A stretch of 11,218 nt of DNA from assembly GCA_021295935.1 (NCBI GenBank), contig JAGWBL010000052.1:3243-14460 (forward strand). The letters are read 5' to 3'. The stretch comes from Pseudomonadales bacterium (GTDB lineage: Bacteria; Pseudomonadota; Gammaproteobacteria; Pseudomonadales; Azotimanducaceae). A program made the translations under genes and the position numbers. This document shows positions 1 through 6,819 of this stretch, one piece after another. The notes beneath the pieces are model-generated. The model searched no databases. It had not been told where the DNA came from and saw only the letters and a list, made by a program, of their open reading frames with translations. Position 1 is the stretch's first letter. Each line of letters begins with the position of its first letter.

Positions 1-468
1 AGCTCGGCGACAAGAAATCGCCGAAACTGTCTATCAAATGTCCTCTGTTAGCCGGCTCCGACTTCCCGTACCGGTTGGCCCTCAGCCCAGCCGAAAGGGG
101 TTAGGAGCGCCTTCTCGATGCGATCTTCCCGGTGCGTCTTGCAATTCAATCACCTTCAAGAAGGTGCGGAGCGCATAGGTGTCTCCATTGGCGTCTCCGT
201 GGTACCACCCCACCCCACACTTGGCGAAGCAAGAAATCGTTCGCCGAGGGCAGAGGCTGCACCCTCGGTACACCGTCCGGAACGGGAACAGGACTGCCAT
301 CATCCACTATGCGAATCGTGCGGCCGCCGGGCAGGCTCCCCTTGCACCTGGCATCTCATATCGGTCCACAGTCAACTCTGTGGGCGGCCCGGACCAAGTA
401 TCGGGCCACGCTGGCGTCCGGTTGACTCACGAATGGATTCAATTGGTTGTCGGGAGGCGGGGCTGGTT
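1..468. other. Stretch without a recognisable gene
   Basis: No reading frame here resembles a known protein family. A minus-strand open frame at 82-303 (73 codons) has a protein-like composition in its second half, with a run reading GDTYALRTFLKVIELQ, but I cannot name a family and see no ribosome binding site for it. The right edge, about 415-450, may be the tail of the IS4-type remnant that follows: the minus strand at about 435-450 can be read as NQLNPF, resembling the NQLNLF that often ends these transposases, but in a shifted frame. No tRNA, CRISPR array or terminator was seen. Confidence 0.4.
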
Positions 469-660
469 TCAGTACTCGTTGAACTTGAGCGCTTGTCCTG
501 GCGGGATTCTCTCGAACGGCATCACCGAGAAAACCTGAAGCATTCTGTAGAGATCGGTCTCGATCGAGAGGTGCTTGCGGATGATGGCGATGGGCAGCCT
601 GTCACCGGTCGCAGAAATTGCCTGACGGTCAAAGATCCTTGTCCTGAATGCCGTTCGCGA
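469..660 (-). pseudogene. IS4-family transposase, C-terminal remnant
   Basis: Only about the last 60 residues of a DDE transposase survive, read on the minus strand to a TGA at 469-471. The readable parts include AIIRKHLSIETDLYRMLQVF and SVMPFERIPPGQAL. These match in order the known IS4-type C-terminal pattern of a basic helix (AIIRK.L), then LYT.LQI(L/F)SV and then FEK.P..QAL. A weaker upstream match (SRTAFRTRIF) fits the segment that normally reads SENAVKTQIW. Upstream of about 660 the frame meets a TAG (661-663) and the match ends, so the catalytic D, D and E residues are absent. It cannot be active. The assignment rests on pattern memory of the family; the subgroup is not determined. Confidence 0.6.
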
Positions 661-897
661 CTAGGAGCTCCGGACTGCCGCCTTCCGGGCCGAGCGTCCT
701 GCCAACCGTTCCGAGATCGGTTGTATCGCTCCGATCAGACATGCGCCTGTCAATCTCTTTCTGTGAAGCTGACAGGAATGACCGCCGGGGCGCCATGCGG
801 TCGGGGCTGCCAGCAATCCGCGGACTTGTGTGGAACGTGGTGCGCCCTGTAGAGTCGCCGGAGGCCCGCGAACTGAGTACTCGCACCATGGGCCAGG
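661..897. other. Short stretch without a recognisable gene
   Basis: This lies between the IS4-type remnant and the phosphopantetheinyl transferase gene. Open frames on both strands here do not resemble any family I know and mostly continue as antisense shadows of the downstream gene. No convincing promoter with -35 and -10 boxes at proper spacing was seen. Confidence 0.35.
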
Positions 898-1761
898 ATG
901 AGGAATCGTGGTGGCGTGTTCGTTCTCCATGTGGATCTCACGCCAGATTTCCAGCGCGAGTCGCATGCTGTTTCCATGCTCGATGCATTGGAGAAGGATC
1001 GGTACCACCGACTTGTGTCGGTTCGTGCCCGGCGCCAGTTCGCCCTTTGCCGAGCAGCTCTTCGCGTCACCCTTGCTCGGCGCTTGGGCTGCGCTCACCG
1101 CCAACTCTCCTTTGGCTACCTGGAACACGGAAAACCCTATGCCAGGGTCGCTGGCCGGTCTGTCCACAGCGCCTTTAACGTCAGTCACAGCGGCATGCAC
1201 GGGCTGATCGCGATCTCCGGACAGAACTGCGTGGGCGTCGATGTAGAAGAACGCGCGCCGCGCCGCGATTTGGACGGCATCGGCAGCTTCGTCTTCAGCC
1301 CGGAGGAACGGCAATTGCTGAGAATCGCCACGGGTCGCGAGAAGGTGCAGCTCTTCTATCGCCTTTGGAGCATGAAGGAAGCCTTGATCAAGGCGCTGGG
1401 CACCGGCTTTTCCTTGAGTCCTTCCGAGTTCGAGATTCCCTCACCGGTCCTGCAAGGGGGCAGATCGAGCGTGTTTCGCTTTCCGCATCTTCCGTCGGTA
1501 GCGTGGAAGCTTCAGGATTTGGGGGAACTCCGTTTCGCCGCCGCATATGCCTGCCGCATGTCGCCTCCACCAGAAGCGAATTCGGTTCGCACACGCAATC
1601 GCCGGGTTCCACCGAGAAACCATCCTCGCAGAATACCGCGATCGGGAGCATCAGGGACGGTCATCTCGGCCGAGATAAGCTGTTCCCTACGCGATGCCTC
1701 GTGCCCGCTCGTTCTTGAGAAACGAGCCTTGCACACCCGTGTGACATGGGAAGAGATTTAG
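898..1761 (+). CDS. Sfp-type 4'-phosphopantetheinyl transferase with extended tail
   Basis: Predicted to transfer the phosphopantetheine arm of coenzyme A onto a serine of a carrier protein (ACP, PCP or similar) in the cytoplasm. The N-terminal half has the usual RARRQFALCRAALR helix and an HGKP turn at about 78-80. FNVSHSG at 93-99, GVDVE at 113-117 (Mg and CoA binding), FSPEER at 133-138 and WSMKEALIKALGTG at 157-170 (catalytic Lys and Glu) are all present. The family core ends near residue 218 (RFAAAYA). Some 68 further residues follow, rich in Arg and Pro (RTRNRRVPPRNHPRR), and look like noncoding sequence read through after loss of the native stop. The end overlaps the permease start. 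ATG at 898 is the first in-frame start; GTG at 916 is an alternative. No polyketide or peptide synthetase lies nearby, so the carrier partner is unknown. Confidence 0.88.
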   Translation: MRNRGGVFVLHVDLTPDFQRESHAVSMLDALEKDRYHRLVSVRARRQFALCRAALRVTLARRLGCAHRQLSFGYLEHGKPYARVAGRSVHSAFNVSHSGMHGLIAISGQNCVGVDVEERAPRRDLDGIGSFVFSPEERQLLRIATGREKVQLFYRLWSMKEALIKALGTGFSLSPSEFEIPSPVLQGGRSSVFRFPHLPSVAWKLQDLGELRFAAAYACRMSPPPEANSVRTRNRRVPPRNHPRRIPRSGASGTVISAEISCSLRDASCPLVLEKRALHTRVTWEEI

Positions 1762-2071
1762 TGAGTGCTTCCCATACCGGAGGACGCGGGCGCATCCGCT
1801 ATCAACCGGACGAACGGACGGGGCCGGCACTTTCTTTCGGCCTTGGCGCCCAAATCGTCGTTCTCTACATCGCGGGCGCAATCCTGGCTCCGTCGATAGT
1901 GTTGCGGGCTGGCGGCGCGAGCGAGGCCTATCTCTCGTGGGCGGTGTTTGCGACCGTCGCAATCTTCGGCGTGACCACGATTCTGCATGCGTTTCGGTTT
2001 TGGCGCATCGGCACCGGCTGCTCGATCGTGATGGGACCCACCGGAGCGTACATTGCCGTCTGCGTCGCTGC
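1746..2071 (+). pseudogene. NCS2 uracil/xanthine permease, N-terminal fragment
   Basis: This encodes roughly the first 108 residues of a nucleobase transporter of the NCS2 family, an inner-membrane carrier for uracil or xanthine. The characteristic start RIRYQPDER is followed by a hydrophobic segment (LGAQIVVLYIAGAILAPSIV), then SEAYLSWAVFA, a second segment, and GPTGAYIAVCVAA. The full family is usually over 400 residues, so about three quarters is missing. The match stops near 2071, where sequence of an IS3-family transposase in the opposite direction begins; the frame then runs on as nonsense to 2351. The rest of the gene does not reappear beyond the element. The start may be ATG 1746, or GTG 1761, which sits five bases after GGAAGAG and overlaps the stop of the previous gene. 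Confidence 0.8.
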
Positions 2072-2922
2072 TCCGCCATTTCCACCGCTCCCAGCATCAG
2101 CGAAGCGATCTGCCTGGAGGACATGTGCCGGCCAACGATCCGCCGGGAACAGACATCCACGATCACCGCCAGATAGAAGGATCCGTCTCAAGTGGGAAGC
2201 CAAGTCGCGTCCGGCGCCCAGAGCTGGTCCGGCTTCCGGGGGTGGAAATCGCGTCTCACCCGATCCGGAATGCCATGGCCGCGATGCCCGGACCGCGTGG
2301 TCACGTTCTTTGAGCGGTATTGCCGTCCACGGAAGCCAAGCTCCCGCATGACGCGCCGCACCTGATTCCGGCAGGCGGCGAAACCTTCCCGCCGCAGCGC
2401 GGCTGTGATCCGGCGTGATCCATAGGCGCTCCCGCTTCCAGGATGGATCGCCTGAGCCCTCTTGCGCAGGCGCCGCTCCGCTTTTTCCCGCTCCGCGGCT
2501 CCCGCACGCCAGGACGCCAGGATCGGCTGCAGACGTCGAACATCCAGCACATCGCGGTCACCGCAAAGGTCTTTCCAGGAGTGGGCCTGGCTATGCACTG
2601 ATGGCTTCGCATGAACTGACAGAGCTTCAGCCGCGCCTGCCACGACCGTTCCCAGCGGCTGACACCGAGGCCGCGGCCTTTTCCAGAACGGCCTTGTCCT
2701 CCCGGAGCATCGCATTCTCACGCTCCAGGCACTAAATCCGCTGCTCGCTGGTCTCCTCGTCCCCCGATGCCTTCCGCCTGTGTCAAGTTCCTCGGACTTG
2801 CAGCGACTCAAGGTCGTGCGCCTGGATTGGTGCCGGCGAGCGAGTTCGGCCACGGAACAGCCCTCCCGCATCAGCGCCAGCATGCGCTTCTTCAGTTCCG
2901 GCGGATGGGTTCTTGCAGTCAT
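2072..2922 (-). pseudogene. IS3-family transposase (orfA-orfB), broken
   Basis: The orfA part starts at ATG 2920-2922 with a helix-turn-helix segment (PPELKKRMLALMREG, SVAELARRH). It then shifts frame near the codons for LDTGG. In the new frame the leucine-zipper segment reads LERENAMLREDKAVLEKAAA, preceded by an in-frame TAG. The orfB part regains a readable frame at about EREKAERRLRKRAQAIH, followed by AYGSRRITAALRREG, RVMRELGFRGR, and the integrase core DATWLPT (first catalytic Asp). After a nonsense TGA at 2188-2190 in the same frame it continues FYLAVIVDVCSRRIVG (second Asp). The match ends at about AVEMAE, before the catalytic Glu. At least one more frameshift lies between orfA and orfB. 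Normal programmed -1 frameshifting cannot account for these several breaks. Confidence 0.85.
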
Positions 2923-2961
2923 GAGTCACTCCGCAAGTGGTCCTGAATATCTGTGGGTTCA
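2072..2961 (-). mobile_element. Decayed, truncated IS3-family insertion sequence
   Basis: The element reads on the minus strand from about 2961 leftwards. Its upstream end may be the TGAACC at 2956-2961 (minus-strand sense), since IS3 ends begin with TG and this lies about 40 bases before the orfA start; this is an inference, as the opposite end is missing and no inverted repeat pair can be compared. The downstream part of the transposase, including the third catalytic residue, is gone at the junction with the permease fragment. No target-site duplication can be examined. The element is clearly inactive. Confidence 0.7.
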
Positions 2962-3148
2962 TTCCATCCGGCGCGGAAGACCGAGAGCGTGGCTCCATCC
3001 CAACGCCGTCCCCAACGTGTTCTCCGTGGATGGAAAGGGACCGGCCAGATGGAAATTGCGGTGAATTGCTCAGCGAGCAGAGTCGGCTTGGCTTCATGCC
3101 ACAACTCGATTTCACTGCTGGCTTACACAGGAACAGAGGTGCGAATTG

Positions 3149-3877
3149 ATGCTTGGGACAGTTGACTTGACTGTGGGGTTGCGATCCTCGAGATGGGTTG
3201 TTCGCAGGACGCGACTAATCGCGGTTGCGCTGGCAATCGCGTCCTCAGCCTACCCCGGAACTCATGAGATCAGCCAGAACGATCCGGCGTCGCTGAATCG
3301 AATAGCGCTGGCGTTCTCTTTCGTCCAAGGCTCGGATGCTTCATCAGAGCGAAGTGTGCGCACGAGTGGTGCCATGGAATTGGGTGGCTGGGGACTGCAT
3401 GCTTGGGGAGACATTCAATGGGAGCGGTTGGAGCGCTCGGGCTACGGCTGCCCCCCACTCGTGTATTGCATCGCTCCTTTGCGAGTGGCACGCATGAATG
3501 AATCCAGACTCACCGTTGTGGGATTGGGCTACGCAAAGTCGACATCTTTAAGCGTAGTGCTGTTCGGCAGAGTGGGGTTCGCGTGGTATGAACGAGAGTC
3601 GGAACAGACGTTCCAGGGATTGCAGTCGCAACGGAATCATCTTGAGAAGAGCGGTCTCACGGTTCACGTAGGTGGTCGCACCAAGGTGGCCGATCGCGTT
3701 GAGCTGTTTGCCGGACTTGAGAAGTTTGCCCAGGATGTGGAGTTCAAGGACGCCGTCTACTGCGGGGAGGAGTACTTGATGAACAAGAGAATTGGAGTCT
3801 CGATGTCAGTCCGTCAAAACCGTGACAACTCATATGGCGACATTGAGACCTCTCTCGGAGTCACCAGACGTTTCTGA
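3149..3877 (+). CDS. Predicted outer-membrane beta-barrel protein, unknown function
   Basis: Encodes 242 residues from ATG 3149; TTG at 3146 is directly upstream in frame. AGGA at 3129-3132 and AGAGGT at 3135-3140 supply a ribosome binding site. The N-terminus has a basic stretch (RWVVRRTR) then a hydrophobic run (LIAVALAIASSA), a likely Sec signal peptide cleaved near residues 34-37. The mature part has alternating polar and hydrophobic segments such as SLSVVLFGRVGFAWYE, LTVHVGGRTKV and RVELFAGLEKF, and ends in GVTRRF with a terminal Phe. This is the pattern of a small beta-barrel exported through the Bam machinery. Three cysteines occur in the mature protein (GYGCPP, VYC, VYCGEE), so a disulfide is possible. 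I do not recognise a specific family. The neighbours (IS remnant to the left, empty sequence to the right) give no functional hint. Confidence 0.65.
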   Translation: MLGTVDLTVGLRSSRWVVRRTRLIAVALAIASSAYPGTHEISQNDPASLNRIALAFSFVQGSDASSERSVRTSGAMELGGWGLHAWGDIQWERLERSGYGCPPLVYCIAPLRVARMNESRLTVVGLGYAKSTSLSVVLFGRVGFAWYERESEQTFQGLQSQRNHLEKSGLTVHVGGRTKVADRVELFAGLEKFAQDVEFKDAVYCGEEYLMNKRIGVSMSVRQNRDNSYGDIETSLGVTRRF

Positions 3878-4775
3878 TTCGACGCGGCCCGATGCCACTC
3901 CATGCCGGGCGCACCGAAGACTCTGGCTTTCATGGCGCTGAAACGTCTGCAGGGCAGCCAGTGGACTTGCCCTCAATGCGCACCCTTCTCGAATCCCGCT
4001 TGACATCGATTCGTGACAGCATGGCCAGGAGTCTGCGCAACAGAAATTGTCGACGCGCGTCTGATCGTCGCGAGTGTCCAGGCAGCCCTGCACGGTAGTG
4101 CGCGCGAAATCGCAGCTGCGTGCGGTGCCAGCGACATTTTGGGGGTCGTCCGTGATCGAGGGCAGTTGCCGTCGGGAAACGTGCGAGTCCTGGAAGGTTC
4201 CGAACCAACCCCTCCAGCCCGGACTTCCTCGCGAAGATGGTGCTGGACGTAGCTCCCCAACACCTGCCACCGCACGCGGATTCAAGTCAATTGCATGTCG
4301 AGCCGGCACTTTCGCACTCACTGCCGCCCAGGTTGCGTTTCCCTGCGGCACGCAAGCGCCAACCTCGCTACTACGCCTTGGTTCGGGAGAGGTAAATGGA
4401 TAAAATGCGGATGGACTGCGCGAGCTCCCTCGTGGCCAGAAAGTAACGCGCAATCGACACGGGCTTGAGTGCTGGGTTTGGGCTGATGGAACTTCGTCCT
4501 ATGTAAAAGTCGTCTCCAGACAGTGAGCCCGCCCTTGGTGCCGAGGCGCAAGCAGCGGACCGATGGCGGGTGGTCGCCGACTCGATCCTTTGGTCGTTTG
4601 TGCAGTGCCTTGATGGTCGAACGATGAGTTCGGGGCGGTGAGTTGGTGAGCGGGAGGTCGCACAAGGACGATTCGGAACCACGACGCCATTGGCAGGCGC
4701 ACTTTTGCCGCAACTCCACAATTGCACCTGGCGGAAGGCACATGTTTCTTCCGCAGGGCAGACTTTTGACTCGTG
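3878..4775. other. About 900 bases without a recognisable gene, upstream of rimP
   Basis: No intact gene is visible. Open frames on both strands lack family resemblance and good start signals. The most protein-like piece is on the minus strand at about 4371-4520, where two readable parts are GSLSGDDFYIGRSSISPNP and LATRELAQSIRI; it may be a remnant of something lost. In enterobacteria an initiator tRNA gene (metY) precedes rimP; I looked for a cloverleaf with a GTTCGA-type T-loop here and found none. A TTGACA at 4000-4005 has no matching -10 box at 16-18 bases. The promoter of the downstream operon should lie in this stretch but I cannot place it. Confidence 0.4.
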
Positions 4776-5234
4776 ATGCTCAGATCCCGAGCGGACGAGC
4801 TGGAGCGCCTGTTGGAGCCGAGTGTCAAGGCTCTCGGATTCAACATATGGGGAGTCGAGCTTCATGCGTCCCGAGGGCGCGGCAGGCTTTGCATCTACAT
4901 CGACAGCCCGGAAGGCATAACCGTCGATGACTGCGAAGCGGTCAGCAATCAGGTAAGCCCGTTGCTTGACGCTGTCGGAAGCATGCCTGACCGGTACACG
5001 TTAGAGGTCTCCTCGCCAGGTCTCGACAGGATTCTCTTCAAGCCCGAACAGGTTGCCGAGAGCAAGGGAAAGCAAGTGGATCTGAGGCTGTACGCACCCG
5101 TGGATGGCACGAGGCGTTTGCGAGGAGTGCTCACGGATGTTGGCGCGGACGACGTGGTGGTGGAAACCGAAACTGGCGAAGTCAGGATCGAGATGGCAAG
5201 GGTGCGGCGAGCGCGGATCGTTGCCCATCCTTGA
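4776..5234 (+). CDS. rimP: Ribosome maturation factor RimP
   Basis: RimP binds the small ribosomal subunit in the cytoplasm and helps its late assembly. The 152 residues match the usual length of about 150. The N-terminal domain shows LEPSVKALGF, then LCIYIDSPEGITVDDC, with a run of residues (EAVSNQVSPLLD) that fits the family pattern for the helix after it, and the near-invariant LEVSSPGLDR at about residues 75-84. The C-terminal SH3-like domain (about 90-152) carries GVLTDVGADDVVVET and ends in RARIVAHP. ATG 4776 was chosen; GTG 4773 directly before it is an equal alternative. The ribosome binding site is weak, with AGGG at 4755-4758 lying rather far away. It is the first recognisable gene of the operon, 21 bases before nusA. 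Confidence 0.95.
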   Translation: MLRSRADELERLLEPSVKALGFNIWGVELHASRGRGRLCIYIDSPEGITVDDCEAVSNQVSPLLDAVGSMPDRYTLEVSSPGLDRILFKPEQVAESKGKQVDLRLYAPVDGTRRLRGVLTDVGADDVVVETETGEVRIEMARVRRARIVAHP

Positions 5235-5255
5235 TCCTGGTGCGGAACAGAACAG

Positions 5256-5852
5256 ATGGAACTGAGTCTCAGAGAAATCAGGAGCGCGGTCGAGTCGGTA
5301 TGCAACGAGAAGGGCGTCGGCGAACTGGTCGTGCAGGAAGCGATCGAGATCGCGCTTGCAACCGCAACCAAACGCAAGGCCGACGGCAAGGGAGAGTACC
5401 GGGTCGCGATCGATTGGGAAGCCAATTCCTACGACACCTTTCGTCGATGGCGCGTGGTTGATCCCGAATCCTTGCAGGGGCTCGTGGATCCGTCGGACGG
5501 TGAGACCGACACTCTGGAGGAATCGGAGCCTGAAGAGGAGTTGAGATTCGACAAGGAGGCGCATTTGTCTCCCGAAAGTGCACGAGAGCTGGATCCCGAT
5601 CTCGGCCTGGGAGATTTCTGGGAAGAGCGTGTCCCATCCGTTGGTTTCGGGCGAATCGAAGCGCAGACAGCAAGAAAGGTGATAACGCTGAGAGTGCGCG
5701 CCGGCGAGCGGGAGCGTGTCATTCGGCACGCTGGTCAACGGCACCGTCAAGAAGACAGGTCGCGACACGGTCATCGTGGATCTCGGAAGCAACGCGGAAG
5801 GACTGCTCACTCGGGAGCACCTGATCCCCAAGGAGTCGTTTCGCGTCAATGA
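5256..5852 (+). pseudogene. nusA: NusA, N-terminal part (frame lost near 5720)
   Basis: NusA binds RNA polymerase and controls pausing, termination and antitermination. This frame supplies the RNA-polymerase-binding domain: EIRSAVESVCNEKGVGE, then the helix EAIEIALATATKRK, then YDTFRRWRVVDPE, and finally GFGRIEAQTARKVITLRVR and GERERVI, which ends at residue 156 (5723). After that the frame reads an unrelated Arg and His rich tail of about 42 residues to a stop at 5850-5852. The S1 domain continues in another frame from about 5722. An extra acidic segment (ETDTLEESEPEEEL and the residues after it, about 87-115) sits in the domain and is longer than in E. coli NusA. The start ATG 5256 has GGAA at 5244-5247. 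Read as one gene with the next entry, this is a frameshifted nusA. Confidence 0.9.
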
Positions 5853-6819
5853 CCGCCTGAAAGCGCTGTTGCTCGGCATGAATCCGGAGAACCGAGGCCC
5901 GCAACTGATCCTCTCTCGCACCGTGCCCGAGATGCTGATCGAGCTCTTCAAGCTGGAGGTTCCCGAAGTTGGCGAGTTCGTCATCGAGATCAAGGCGGCT
6001 GCACGGGACCCTGGCCAGAGAGCCAAGATCGCTGTCACTACCAATGACGGTCGCATCGATGCGGTCGGCGCCTGCGTTGGCATGCGGGGTTCGCGTGTCC
6101 AGGCGGTTTCCGGCGAACTCGACGGAGAACGGGTGGACGTCATTCTCTGGGATCCGAATCCCGCGCAGTTGGCGATCAACGCCATGAGTCCGGCCGAGGT
6201 CGAAGAGATCGTTCTCGACGAGGACCTCAAGTCAATGGACATCGCTGTCGATAACGAGAACCTCGCCCAAGCGATCGGCAAGAACGGTCAGAACGTCCGG
6301 CTTGCAAGCGAGCTGACAGGCTGGGCGCTGAACATCATGGACAGGGAAGACGCGCTCAAGAGCCGGGAAGAGGAAATCCAGAGGTGCATCGATCGATTCA
6401 TGGAAGACCTGTCGGTGGACGAAGAGGTGGCGACGATCCTGGCCGAGGAAGGGTTCACCAGTCTCGAAGAGGTGGCTTACGTCCCGGAAGCGGAGATGCT
6501 GGCCATCGAGGGATTTGACGAAGGGCTGGTCGAAGAGCTTCGGACTCGGGCCAAGGCGGCTCAGGAACTCAAACGCATCACCGGCCAGCTTGCGGGCGCA
6601 GCCAGGCCGGCGGACGATCTCATCAACATGAAAGGCATGGATGCCGTTCTCGCCAACCGTCTCGCGGCCAACGACGTGGTCACCATGGAAGATCTGGCGG
6701 AGCAATCCATTCCAGACCTGCTGGACATCGACGAATCGATCGGCGAAGAACGGGCAGGCCAGCTCATCATGACCGCTCGCGAACCGTGGTTCTCGGAATC
6801 GCAGGAGTCGGATGACTAG
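5716..6819 (+). pseudogene. nusA: NusA, S1-KH-KH-acidic-repeat part
   Basis: This is the remainder of NusA in the shifted frame, intact to a TAG at 6817-6819. The order is the S1 domain (GTLVNGTVKKTGRDTVIVDL to GPQLILSRT), KH1 (VIEIKAAARDPGQRAKIAV, then VGACVGMRGSRVQAV), KH2 (LAQAIGKNGQNVRLASELTG), and two acidic repeat domains. The first repeat has EEGFTSLEEVAYVP and the second PADDLINMKGMD to TMEDLAEQSIPDLLDI. Comparison with the E. coli linker indicates that about six residues between ERERVI and FGTLVNG are absent and two bases are shared between the last and first codons. This is consistent with a deletion of 20 bases. A GTG at 5716 could start this piece, but the GGAG before it (5711-5714) is only one base away, so efficient initiation is doubtful. 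The stop overlaps the infB start by one base. Confidence 0.9.

Noticed and set aside
118..852. Long plus-strand open frame of 244 codons
   Set aside because: The composition is unlike a folded protein, it has no family resemblance, and it lies antisense over the IS4-type remnant.
2188..2190. Selenocysteine TGA in the IS3 transposase
   Set aside because: The gene has several other frameshifts and a stop and is truncated, so the TGA is simply decay.
4000..4028. TTGACA as a -35 box of an operon promoter
   Set aside because: The sequence 16-18 bases downstream is GC-rich with no TATAAT-like box, and it lies more than 700 bases before rimP.
4500..4775. Initiator tRNA gene (metY) expected before rimP
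   Set aside because: No cloverleaf, T-loop or 3' CCA pattern could be found on either strand by eye.
5710..5730. Programmed +1 frameshift in nusA
   Set aside because: No slippery site or helper stop is apparent, and about six linker residues would be lost as well, which fits a deletion better.
5001..6281. Long minus-strand open frame opposite rimP and nusA
   Set aside because: It is an antisense shadow, Ser and Arg rich, of well-matched plus-strand genes; such frames are common in GC-rich DNA.
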